From Curvibacter sp. (GTDB lineage Bacteria; Pseudomonadota; Gammaproteobacteria; Burkholderiales; Burkholderiaceae_C): a stretch of 44,281 nucleotides of DNA. A program made the position numbers and the translations under genes. Where the stretch lies: positions 1-44,281 of the forward strand of contig RXJO01000539.1 of the NCBI GenBank assembly GCA_003987795.1. The letters are read 5' to 3'. This document shows positions 24,329 to 32,642 of this stretch, in pieces. How positions within the stretch are numbered: the stretch's first letter is position 1; the number at the start of each line of letters is the position of its first letter. Below the pieces are notes generated by a model, which was not told the DNA's origin, did no database searches, and was given only the letters and a program-made list of their open reading frames with translations.

Positions 24329-25824
24329 TGACCACGCTTGACACGCTGATCCGTCACGCGACGGTGTACGACGGCACAGGGCGGCCGGGTGAACAGCTTG
24401 ATGTGGGGGTGGATACCGTTGGCCGCCTTCGTCTTTTCCGTGACCACGAGCCGCGGCCGCCTGCGCGTGCTGAGGTCGATGCGGTCGGGCTGGCGCTCGC
24501 CCCCGGCTTCATCGACGTGCATACCCATGACGACACCGTGGTGGTCCGCCATCCAGAGATGCTGCCGAAGATCAGTCAGGGCGTGACCACGGTGGTGGTG
24601 GGCAATTGCGGCATCAGCGCCTCGCCGGTGCGCCTTCGTGCCAGCGCACCTGACCCGATGAACCTGCTGGGGCCGGACTCGGTGTTTCGCTACCCGCGCT
24701 TTGCAGACTACCGGCAAGCGGTTGAGGCGGCACTTCCTGCGGTCAATGTGGCGGCCCTGGTCGGGCACACGGCCTTGCGCAGCAACCACCTTGACGACCT
24801 CGACCGTCCTGCCCACCCCTTTGAAATCGAGGCCATGCGGCGGGAACTGGCCGACAGCCTGGCCGCCGGGGCTTTGGGTCTGAGCACGGGGCTGGCCTAT
24901 GCCTCTGCCTTTGCGGCCAGCACCGACGAACTCCAGCGGCTGGTGGCCGAGGTGGCGGCTCATGGCGCGCTCTACACCACCCACCTGCGCAGCGAGTTCG
25001 AACCCATCCTGGACGCTTTGGCAGAAGCCTTTGATGTGGCCCGTCACGGTCCCAGCCCCTTGATCGTGTCTCACCTCAAGTGCGCCGGAGCCCGCAACTG
25101 GGGGCGCAGTTCCGAGGTGCTGGCTGCCATGGAGGGGGCGGCCCGACTGCAGCCGGTGGGTTGCGACTGCTATCCCTATGCGGCCAGTTCCTCCACCCTG
25201 GATCTCAAGCAGGTGACAGACGAGTTCGACATTTTCATCACCTGGTCCACGCCGCATCCCGAGATGGCCGGACAGACCTTGGCGCTGATTGCGCAGACAT
25301 GGCAGACCAGTCTGCTGGAGGCTGCGCGTCGACTGCAACCAGCGGGTGCGGTGTACCACGGCATGAGCGAGGGGGATGTGCAGCGCATCCTGGCCCATCC
25401 GATGTCCATGGTGGGCTCGGATGGCCTGCCTGACGATCCCCACCCCCACCCCAGGTTGTGGGGCGCCTTTCCTCGGGTGCTGGGGCACTACGCTCGTGAG
25501 CGGGGCCTGCTGTCGCTGCCCGAAGCCTTGCGCAAGATGACCGGCTTGTCCGCGGCCCGCTATGGCCTGGTGCAGCGAGGCCGGATTGAGTCGGGGTACT
25601 GGGCGGATCTGGTCCTGTTCAATCCCTTGACGGTACGCGATACCGCCACTTTCGATGACCCCCATCAGCGTGCGGCAGGCATCGAAGCCGTGTGGGTCAA
25701 TGGGGTGCTCTCTTACTGCCAGGGGCATTCGACCGGCACCCGTGCCGGGCGCTTCCTGCCTCGCTCGCCAGACCTGCCCGCTCGTTTCGTGGCCGCGCCG
25801 CAGAGGCTCGAGGCCTCGTCCTGA
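24328..25824 (+). CDS. N-acyl-D-amino-acid deacylase (D-aminoacylase family amidohydrolase)
   Basis: LAPGFIDVHTHDDTVVV, GVTTVVVGNCGIS, HLRSEFEPI, IVSHLKCAG, GSDGLPDDPHPHPRLWG; TGATG overlap with gntP-like gene. Confidence 0.92.
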   Translation: MTTLDTLIRHATVYDGTGRPGEQLDVGVDTVGRLRLFRDHEPRPPARAEVDAVGLALAPGFIDVHTHDDTVVVRHPEMLPKISQGVTTVVVGNCGISASPVRLRASAPDPMNLLGPDSVFRYPRFADYRQAVEAALPAVNVAALVGHTALRSNHLDDLDRPAHPFEIEAMRRELADSLAAGALGLSTGLAYASAFAASTDELQRLVAEVAAHGALYTTHLRSEFEPILDALAEAFDVARHGPSPLIVSHLKCAGARNWGRSSEVLAAMEGAARLQPVGCDCYPYAASSSTLDLKQVTDEFDIFITWSTPHPEMAGQTLALIAQTWQTSLLEAARRLQPAGAVYHGMSEGDVQRILAHPMSMVGSDGLPDDPHPHPRLWGAFPRVLGHYARERGLLSLPEALRKMTGLSAARYGLVQRGRIESGYWADLVLFNPLTVRDTATFDDPHQRAAGIEAVWVNGVLSYCQGHSTGTRAGRFLPRSPDLPARFVAAPQRLEASS

Positions 25825-25892
25825 ACGTTTCATGGCCGATCACCACGTGCTCGATGACGTGGCGTCACATCCAATCAAGAAGGAGTTTTTTC

Positions 25893-26285
25893 ATGTCCGA
25901 TATTCAGCGTTATGGCGTTGCCGACGGCACCGGTGGTCAGAAGATGCCATTTGCCCGCGCCGCACAGGCCGATGGTTGGTTGTTTGTCTCTGGGCAGACC
26001 CCGATGCGTGATGGCGAGGTCATTGACGGGGGCATCGTGGCCCAGTCGCACCAGGCCATCCGCAATGTGCTGGCCGTGCTGGCCGAGGCCGGCTATGGCC
26101 CGGAGCATGTGGTTCGCTGTGGCGTCTGGCTGGATGACCCGCGCGACTTCGCCTCTTTCAATCGCGTGTTCATGAGCTATTTTGGCGAGCACCCGCCGGC
26201 GCGGGCCTGCGTGGTCTCCCCCATGGTCATCGACTGTCGCGTCGAGGTGGATTGCATCGCCTACCGGCGTCCCGGGGTCGTCTGA
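25893..26285 (+). CDS. RidA-family reactive enamine/imine deaminase
   Basis: LFVSGQTPM ... QSHQAIRNVLAVLAEAG ... PARACVVSPMVIDCRVEVDCIAY; AAGGAG RBS. Confidence 0.88.
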   Translation: MSDIQRYGVADGTGGQKMPFARAAQADGWLFVSGQTPMRDGEVIDGGIVAQSHQAIRNVLAVLAEAGYGPEHVVRCGVWLDDPRDFASFNRVFMSYFGEHPPARACVVSPMVIDCRVEVDCIAYRRPGVV

Positions 26286-26302
26286 GCGGAAGGGCTGCAG
26301 CC

Positions 26303-27271
26303 ATGAGTTCCCAATTTCCGGCGGCAGGCGGGGTCGGTCCGATGAACATCGTGTCGCTGGGCGAGTGCATGATCGAGATTGGGGGGCAACCCCTGAAACG
26401 CGGCTACGGGGGGGATACCCTGAACACCGCGATCTACCTGGCTCGACTGTTGGCGGGTGGGCCCATCGGCGTGCACTACGCGACCGCACTTGGCGACGAC
26501 CCGCTGAGCGATGGTTTGCTGAGCCAGTGGCAAGACGAGGGCCTGCTCACAGCTCAGGTGGCCCGCCTGAGCGGCCGCATGCCGGGCTTGTACCTGATCG
26601 AGACTGACGCCCGGGGCGAGCGCCGCTTCTTCTATTGGCGCGACGACAGCGCAGCCCGGCACTATTTCCGCTCCGGGCTTGACTTCTCGACCTTGCTGCA
26701 CCCGGCTCAGACCCGGGCGCTCTATCTGTCAGGCATCACGCTGGCCTTGTTTGCAGTGCCTCGACGCGAGGCGCTGCTCGCTGCTTTGGCCGATTTCCGG
26801 CGGGCTGGCGGCCTGATCTGGTTTGACAACAACTTCAGGCCGGCACTCTGGCCGGCGGATCAGGCCCGTGCTGCGCATGAGCAGGTGTTGGCGCTGGCCG
26901 ATGTCGCCCTGCTGACGCTCGATGACGAATGCCTTCTGTACGGGACCCATACCGCCCAGCAGGCCGTGCAGCGCAGCCTGGCGCTGGGCTGCCGCGAGGT
27001 CGTCGTCAAGCAAGGTGCCCGGCCCTGCGTGGTGGGCACCGAGGAGGGGCAATGGCATGTGCCTCCTCCACCGGTGGCTCGGGTGGTGGACACCAGTGCA
27101 GCGGGCGACTCCTTTGCCGCCGGCTATCTGGCGGCTCGCCTGCGCGGGGCCACGATACCGGAGGCCGTCGCCCAGGCGCACCGCCTGTCGGGGGTGGTGA
27201 TTGGTTGGCCGGGGGCCATCATTCCCAAGGATGCCATGCCTGTTGCTGAGCCCATGAGAGACTCAGGCTGA
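26303..27271 (+). CDS. kdgK: PfkB-family sugar kinase, 2-dehydro-3-deoxygluconokinase-like
   Basis: LGECMIEIG, GYGGDTLNTAIYLARLL, YWRDDSAAR, DTSAAGDSFAAGYLA; start could be 26342. Confidence 0.85.
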   Translation: MSSQFPAAGGVGPMNIVSLGECMIEIGGQPLKRGYGGDTLNTAIYLARLLAGGPIGVHYATALGDDPLSDGLLSQWQDEGLLTAQVARLSGRMPGLYLIETDARGERRFFYWRDDSAARHYFRSGLDFSTLLHPAQTRALYLSGITLALFAVPRREALLAALADFRRAGGLIWFDNNFRPALWPADQARAAHEQVLALADVALLTLDDECLLYGTHTAQQAVQRSLALGCREVVVKQGARPCVVGTEEGQWHVPPPPVARVVDTSAAGDSFAAGYLAARLRGATIPEAVAQAHRLSGVVIGWPGAIIPKDAMPVAEPMRDSG

Positions 27272-27356
27272 CCCAGAGTGCTTGTTGGAGGCCGATCTGG
27301 GGGGCGATCTAGGGCTATCGGATGACAAACGGCGTTTTGCAACTAAAATGCCGACA

Positions 27357-27427
27357 TCCGAGGAGCGTTGCAGCGCCCCCAGCACAGCGGGGCGTGAGGC
27401 TCGGACCATCTACGCAACGACGCTCAT
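27357..27427 (+). ncRNA. SAH riboswitch aptamer (ahcY motif)
   Basis: CCGAGGAGCGTTGCAGCGCC...GGGGCGTGAGGCTCGG...GCAACGACGCTCA matches the known SAH riboswitch consensus and lies upstream of ahcY. Confidence 0.88.
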
Positions 27428-27452
27428 CCACTTCCCGTGCGATGAGTCTTTT
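27423..27452 (+). promoter_or_regulatory. Candidate riboswitch expression-platform hairpin
   Basis: CTCATC-N12-GATGAG followed by TCTTTT; left arm overlaps the 3' strand of the aptamer. Confidence 0.5.
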
Positions 27453-27495
27453 CGCCCCGGCAAGTGGTTTTTTCAAACATGTTTTGGAGCAAACC

Positions 27496-28929
27496 ATGAA
27501 CGCACGCATCACCCCTGTCCTGAATGCCGACTGCGCGATCACCGACATCGGCCTGGCCGATTGGGGGCGCAAGGAAATCAAGATCGCCGAGACCGAAATG
27601 CCGGGCCTGATGGCCATCCGCGAAGAGTTCAAGGCCCAGCAGCCGCTCAAGGGCGCCCGCATCACCGGCTCGCTGCACATGACCATCCAGACGGCGGTGC
27701 TGATCGAGACCCTGCAGGCCCTCGGCGCCACTGTGCGCTGGGCGTCGTGCAACATCTTCTCGACCCAGGACCACGCAGCGGCCGCCATTGCGGCCTCGGG
27801 CACGCCCGTGTTCGCCATCAAGGGTGAAAGCCTGGCCGACTACTGGGACTACACCCACCGCATCTTCGATTTCGGCCCGGCGGGCACCGAGGGCGAAGGC
27901 CCCAACATGATCCTGGACGACGGCGGCGATGCCACGCTGCTGATGCACCTGGGCAAGCGTGCCGAGACCGACCCCTCCCTGCTGGCCCACCCGACCAGCG
28001 AAGAGGAGACCTGCCTGTTCGCCGCCATCAAGGCCAAGCTGGCCCAGGATCCGACCTGGTACAGCCGCAAGAGCGCCCACATCATCGGCGTGACCGAAGA
28101 GACCACCACCGGCGTGCACCGCCTCAAGGAGATGTCGGCCAAGGGCAGCCTGATGTTCCGTGCCATCAACGTGAACGACTCGGTGACCAAGAGCAAGTTC
28201 GACAACCTGTATGGTTGCCGCGAGTCGCTGGTCGACGGCATCAAGCGCGCCACCGACGTGATGATCGCCGGCAAGGTGGCTTGCGTGGCCGGCTATGGCG
28301 ACGTGGGCAAGGGCAGCGCTCAGGCCCTGCGCGCCCTGTCGGCCCAGGTGTGGGTGACCGAGATCGACCCCATCAATGCTTTGCAGGCCGCCATGGAAGG
28401 CTACAAGGTCGTGACCATGGACTACGCCGCCGACAAGTGCGACATCTTCGTCACCTGCACCGGCAACAAGCACGTCATCACCCACGACCACATGGTCAAG
28501 ATGAAGGATCAGGCCATCGTCTGCAACATCGGTCACTTCGACAACGAGATCGACATCGCTTCGGTCGAGAAGTACCAATGGGAGGAGATCAAGCCCCAGG
28601 TCGACCACATCATCTTCCCGGACGGCAAGAAGATCATCATGCTGGCCAAGGGCCGCCTGGTGAACCTGGGCTGTGCCACGGGTCACCCCAGCTTCGTGAT
28701 GAGCTCCAGCTTTGCCAACCAGACCATCGCCCAGATCGAACTGTTCACGCACAGCGATTTCTATGAAAGCGGCAAGGTCTATGTGTTGCCCAAGCACCTC
28801 GACGAGAAGGTGGCCCGTCTGCACCTCAAGAAGGTCGGTGCCATGCTGTCCGAGTTGACCGACGAGCAGGCTGCCTACATCGGCGTGCCCAAGCAAGGCC
28901 CCTACAAGCCTGACACCTACCGCTATTGA
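27496..28929 (+). CDS. ahcY: Adenosylhomocysteinase
   Basis: [63 protein letters not shown]-terminus. Confidence 0.97.
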   Translation: MNARITPVLNADCAITDIGLADWGRKEIKIAETEMPGLMAIREEFKAQQPLKGARITGSLHMTIQTAVLIETLQALGATVRWASCNIFSTQDHAAAAIAASGTPVFAIKGESLADYWDYTHRIFDFGPAGTEGEGPNMILDDGGDATLLMHLGKRAETDPSLLAHPTSEEETCLFAAIKAKLAQDPTWYSRKSAHIIGVTEETTTGVHRLKEMSAKGSLMFRAINVNDSVTKSKFDNLYGCRESLVDGIKRATDVMIAGKVACVAGYGDVGKGSAQALRALSAQVWVTEIDPINALQAAMEGYKVVTMDYAADKCDIFVTCTGNKHVITHDHMVKMKDQAIVCNIGHFDNEIDIASVEKYQWEEIKPQVDHIIFPDGKKIIMLAKGRLVNLGCATGHPSFVMSSSFANQTIAQIELFTHSDFYESGKVYVLPKHLDEKVARLHLKKVGAMLSELTDEQAAYIGVPKQGPYKPDTYRY

Positions 28930-28960
28930 GCGGATCACCGGGCCGCAGCAGCGGCCTCAG

Positions 28961-29002
28961 GGCGCCCCGGCCCGGTCGGGTCGGGGCGCCCGGATTTTCC
29001 GG
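28961..29002 (+). terminator. GC-rich hairpin between ahcY and tlyA (candidate attenuator/terminator)
   Basis: GGCGCCCCG...CGGGGCGCC 9-bp arms, followed by CGGATTTTCCGG. Confidence 0.5.
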
Positions 29003-29043
29003 TGCCCCCGCGGGTGCCGTCTCAGCCGACAAGGAGTGGCGCC

Positions 29044-30045
29044 ATGCGCGCAGATGTTTATTTGGTGGAAAAGCGCCTGGCCTCGACACGTTCGCAGGCG
29101 CAGCGGCTGATTGCCTCGGGCGTGCAGTGGCGTCTGGCGCCCAGTCTGCCCTGGCACAAGGTCGCCAAGAATGGCGATGAGATCCCTGACGGGGTCGAGG
29201 TGCAGTTGCTCGACGAGGCCGAGGCCCGCTATCTTTCTCGGGGCGGGCTCAAGCTCGAGGGCGCCTTGCGCGACACGGGCTTGAAGGTCGGCGGCTGGCG
29301 CTGCCTCGACGTCGGGCAGAGCACAGGCGGCTTCACCGATTGCCTGCTGCAACAAGGCGCACTCCAGGTGGTGGGCATCGATGTGGGGCATGGCCAGTTG
29401 CACGAACGCCTGCGTCAGGACCCCCGCGTGATCTGTGTTGAGGGCCTGAACGCGCGCGCTGTCACGCCCGAAGCTCTGTTGGAAGCCTGCGAGGACGCAG
29501 TGTCTGAACAGGTCGAGGCCGACCCCGAAGACAACGACACCCAGCCCGAAGCGCCTTACGCCTGGATGCGCAATGGCGGCATGGTCGACGACGAATACGA
29601 CGACAGTGACGATGCACGTGAGCAGGACATCGAGGATTTCAAGGTCCAGCGCGCCGCCAAGGCCAAGGCCCGGGCTGAGGGTGCTGTGCCCATGGTGCGC
29701 CAGCGTCGGGCCGAGTACGCCGAAGCTGATCTGACGCCCAGCTTCCGGCTGATCACGGGCGACCTTTCTTTCATCTCGTTGACCCTTGTGCTGCCCGCCC
29801 TGATGCCACTGCTGGCGCCGGACGGCGATCTGCTGATGCTGGTCAAGCCTCAGTTCGAATTGCAGCCAGGGCAGGTCGGCAAGGGCGGCATTGTGCGCGA
29901 CCCAGCCTTGCATGCCCTGGTGGAGCAGCGCCTGCGCGAAGCCTGCGGTGGCCTGGGCCTGCAGGTGCTGGGCTGGTACGACAGCGCCATCGAGGGTGGC
30001 GAAGGCAACCGTGAATTCTTCATCCATGCAAGGAGGGCGGCATGA
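29044..30045 (+). CDS. TlyA-family S4/FtsJ-like RNA methyltransferase with acidic insertion
   Basis: MRADVYLVEKRLASTRSQAQRLIASG S4 domain, YLSRGGLKLEGAL, CLDVGQSTGGFTDCLLQ, DLSFISLTLVLPAL, LVKPQFEL. Confidence 0.9.
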   Translation: MRADVYLVEKRLASTRSQAQRLIASGVQWRLAPSLPWHKVAKNGDEIPDGVEVQLLDEAEARYLSRGGLKLEGALRDTGLKVGGWRCLDVGQSTGGFTDCLLQQGALQVVGIDVGHGQLHERLRQDPRVICVEGLNARAVTPEALLEACEDAVSEQVEADPEDNDTQPEAPYAWMRNGGMVDDEYDDSDDAREQDIEDFKVQRAAKAKARAEGAVPMVRQRRAEYAEADLTPSFRLITGDLSFISLTLVLPALMPLLAPDGDLLMLVKPQFELQPGQVGKGGIVRDPALHALVEQRLREACGGLGLQVLGWYDSAIEGGEGNREFFIHARRAA

Positions 30046-30920
30046 GCCAGTCCCATGTGTCCGGCGGGGCTTTGCCCGTCAGTTTCGAGTTCTTCCCGCC
30101 CAAGACCCCTGAGGGGGCGTCCAAGTTGCGCGCCGTGCGTCAGGCCCTCTACAGTCGTCGGCCTGAGTTCTGCTCGGTCACCTACGGCGCGGGTGGATCG
30201 ACCCAGGAAGGCACCTTCGCGACGGTGCGCGAGATCCTGTCCGAAGGCTGCAGCGCGGCCTCGCATTTCTCCTGTATCGGTGCCACTCGTGCGTCTGTGC
30301 GCGAGCAACTGGCCACCCTCAAGTCGATGGGGGTCAAGCGCCTGGTGGCGCTGCGGGGCGACCTGCCCAGCGGCTACGGTGCGGGCGGCGAGTTTCAGTA
30401 CGCCAGCGATCTGGTGGCCTTCATCCGCGCCGAGACCGGACACGACTTCCACATCGAAGTGGCGGCCTATCCCGAGGTGCATCCTCAGGCCCGCTCCCCG
30501 GAGGCCGACCTGCAGGCCTATGCGGCCAAGGTGCGCGCGGGGGCCGATTCGGCCATCACCCAGTATTTCTACAACGCCGACGCGTACTTCCGCTTTGTCG
30601 ACGAAAGCTGCAAGCTGGGTCTTCAGGTGCCGGTCGTGCCCGGCATCATGCCCATCACGAGTTCGACCCAGTTGATGCGCTTCTCGGATGCCTGCGGCGC
30701 CGAGATCCCGCGCTGGATCCGCCTGCGCCTGCAAGGCTTTGGCGACGATGTGGAGTCGATCAAGGCCTTCGGTCTGGATGTCGTGACCGGCCTGTGCGAG
30801 CAGTTGCGCCGCGGCGGCGCCCCGGCGCTGCACTTCTACACCATGAACCAGAGCGTCAGCACCTTGGCCTTGCTGGATCGATTGGGTCTGGCAGCGGATG
30901 CGGGCCCGGCGGCGAGCTGA
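30042..30920 (+). CDS. metF: Methylenetetrahydrofolate reductase
   Basis: SFEFFPPKTPEGASKLRAV, EFCSVTYGAGGSTQEGT, LVALRGDLPSG; ATGA overlap with tlyA. Confidence 0.95.
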   Translation: MSQSHVSGGALPVSFEFFPPKTPEGASKLRAVRQALYSRRPEFCSVTYGAGGSTQEGTFATVREILSEGCSAASHFSCIGATRASVREQLATLKSMGVKRLVALRGDLPSGYGAGGEFQYASDLVAFIRAETGHDFHIEVAAYPEVHPQARSPEADLQAYAAKVRAGADSAITQYFYNADAYFRFVDESCKLGLQVPVVPGIMPITSSTQLMRFSDACGAEIPRWIRLRLQGFGDDVESIKAFGLDVVTGLCEQLRRGGAPALHFYTMNQSVSTLALLDRLGLAADAGPAAS

Positions 30921-30924
30921 TGCC

Positions 30925-31446
30925 ATGAAACGGTCAGGCTGGCTGCTGGGGTTGATGGTGGCTGGGTCGCTGCTCGTCCCCTTGTCGCTCGCTTCGGCGG
31001 CCCAGCCGGGCTTCAGTGGCGTGGAGTTGCCCTTGGCCAGTCGATTCGAGGCTCCGACAGGTGCCTCCGAACAAGAGCCCGAGGAGCCCCCAGGCGACCC
31101 CCTGAGCACCCTGATGGCGCCTGACGAGGTGTATTTTGAGCGGGGCGGGGCCTCCTGGTACGGCATCGAGCTGCACCGGCGCCGCACTGCCAGCGGTGAG
31201 CGCTTCAACATGAACGCCCTGACCGCCGCGCACCGTACCTTGCCCTTTGGCACCCGGGTGTGCGTGCGCAACCTCAACAATGGCAAGGAGGTGTTGGTGC
31301 GCATCAACGACCGTGGACCCCACACCATGGGGCGGATCATCGATGTGAGTCGGGCCGCCGCCATCGCCCTCGACCTGATGGGCGTGGGCATCAAGGAAGT
31401 TGCGCTTTCGCTGCCGGTGGTGACCGGCCTGCCCTGCGGCAACTGA
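30925..31446 (+). CDS. RlpA-like septal ring lytic transglycosylase / DPBB protein
   Basis: Signal peptide; GGASWYGIELHRRRTASGERFNMNALTAAHRTLPFGTRVCVRNLNNGKEVLVRINDRGPH. Confidence 0.9.
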   Translation: MKRSGWLLGLMVAGSLLVPLSLASAAQPGFSGVELPLASRFEAPTGASEQEPEEPPGDPLSTLMAPDEVYFERGGASWYGIELHRRRTASGERFNMNALTAAHRTLPFGTRVCVRNLNNGKEVLVRINDRGPHTMGRIIDVSRAAAIALDLMGVGIKEVALSLPVVTGLPCGN

Positions 31447-31474
31447 GGCCCTCTCGGGCCGCCAGGCGTGGGTG

Positions 31475-32401
31475 TCAGCTGCCGCTGTCCAGCGTGAACC
31501 CGGCGCCGCGATCCTGACCCATGAGTTCCACCATCTGGGGCAGGGCGTCCTTGAGGATGGCTTTGAGCGTGAAGGGTGGGTTGATCACGAACATGCCGCT
31601 GGCCGGCAGCCCGCTGCCGGCCTTGCCCGATTTCACCGTCAGCGTGGCATGCAGCCAGGCCTTGCCAGCCTTGTTGGCCATGGTCTTCAGGCGTCTTGGC
31701 AGATCGTGGGCCTCAGGACGCGGGATGATCGGGTACCAGACCGCATAGGTGCCGGTGGCAAAGCGCTTGAGGCAATCGGCGATCAGGTCCTGCACCCGCA
31801 TGTAGTCTGTCTTGAGTTCGTAGCTGGGGTCGCACAGCAGGAGGGCGCGCCGAGACGGCGGGGGCAGAAATTTTTTCACACCCTCAAAGCCGTCCTCACG
31901 CAGCACCGCCACCTGGCGGCCGGCCTCCAACTGGGCGATGTTGCCGTCCAGCGAGCGGGCATCGGTGGGGTGCAACTCGAACACCTTCAAGCGGTCCTGG
32001 CTGCGCAGCAGCCGCTGGATGATGAAGGGTGAGCCCGGATACACCTTGAGCGAGTTGCCGCTGTTGAAGGCCCGGATCTGGTCCAGATAACTTTGCAAGG
32101 CCGGGTTCAGGGGCTTGGCGGCGGCCTCGGGCGCAGGCTTGGCAGGGGCTTGCTTGACGGCCAGGGCCGTGTTCTGGGCTGAGAAGGGCCCATCCACCAG
32201 GCAGCGGATGCCGGTATCGGCTTCTCCACTGGTGCTGGCGTAATCACCGTCCAGTCTGTAAAGGCCCGCCCCCCCGTGGGTGTCGATCACGGTCAGGGCC
32301 GCGTCTTTCTCGGTCATGTATTGAAGCGCGGACACCAGCACGGTGTGCTTGAGCACGTCGGCATGGTTGCCCGCATGGAAGGCGTGGCGGTAACTGAACA
32401 T
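31475..32401 (-). CDS. rlmJ: 23S rRNA (adenine(2030)-N6)-methyltransferase RlmJ
   Basis: MFSYRHAFHAGNHADVLKHTVL ... DTHGGAGLY ... LLCDPSYEL; start at 32401. Confidence 0.93.
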   Translation of the reverse strand: MFSYRHAFHAGNHADVLKHTVLVSALQYMTEKDAALTVIDTHGGAGLYRLDGDYASTSGEADTGIRCLVDGPFSAQNTALAVKQAPAKPAPEAAAKPLNPALQSYLDQIRAFNSGNSLKVYPGSPFIIQRLLRSQDRLKVFELHPTDARSLDGNIAQLEAGRQVAVLREDGFEGVKKFLPPPSRRALLLCDPSYELKTDYMRVQDLIADCLKRFATGTYAVWYPIIPRPEAHDLPRRLKTMANKAGKAWLHATLTVKSGKAGSGLPASGMFVINPPFTLKAILKDALPQMVELMGQDRGAGFTLDSGS

Positions 32402-32502
32402 GGCGCCAATGGTAACGGCCCGGGCCCGAAGCAGGTGCAGGATCCGGGCGTTTGCAGCGGCAGCGCGAAGAATCCCGCCAGAAAATTTCGACAACTGGCG
32501 CG

Positions 32503-32537
32503 AAATTTGACCGTTTTGACCGTTCGTCCGTCAAATT
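32503..32537. promoter_or_regulatory. Candidate operator: tandem TTTGACCGT direct repeats nested in an AATTTGAC/GTCAAATT inverted repeat
   Basis: Two adjacent exact 9-mers at 32506-32523 and 8-bp inverted arms, in the rlmJ/kinase divergent intergenic region. Confidence 0.4.
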
Positions 32538-32642
32538 AAGGACAATTGGTAATGTCAGCATGTCAAACCATGCGGTCGGCCGCGCAGGGGCGCTTTCTTC
32601 CTCGGACGCGGCTGCGTGATCCCGCCCAGACCCATTTCCGTC

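Noticed and set aside
24127-25833. 568-aa minus-strand ORF opposite the D-aminoacylase
   Set aside because: Shadow ORF with biased composition; the amidohydrolase motifs are on the plus strand.
31447-31460. GGCCC-TCTC-GGGCC hairpin between convergent rlpA and rlmJ as a terminator
   Set aside because: Only 5-bp arms and no T-tract; too weak to call.
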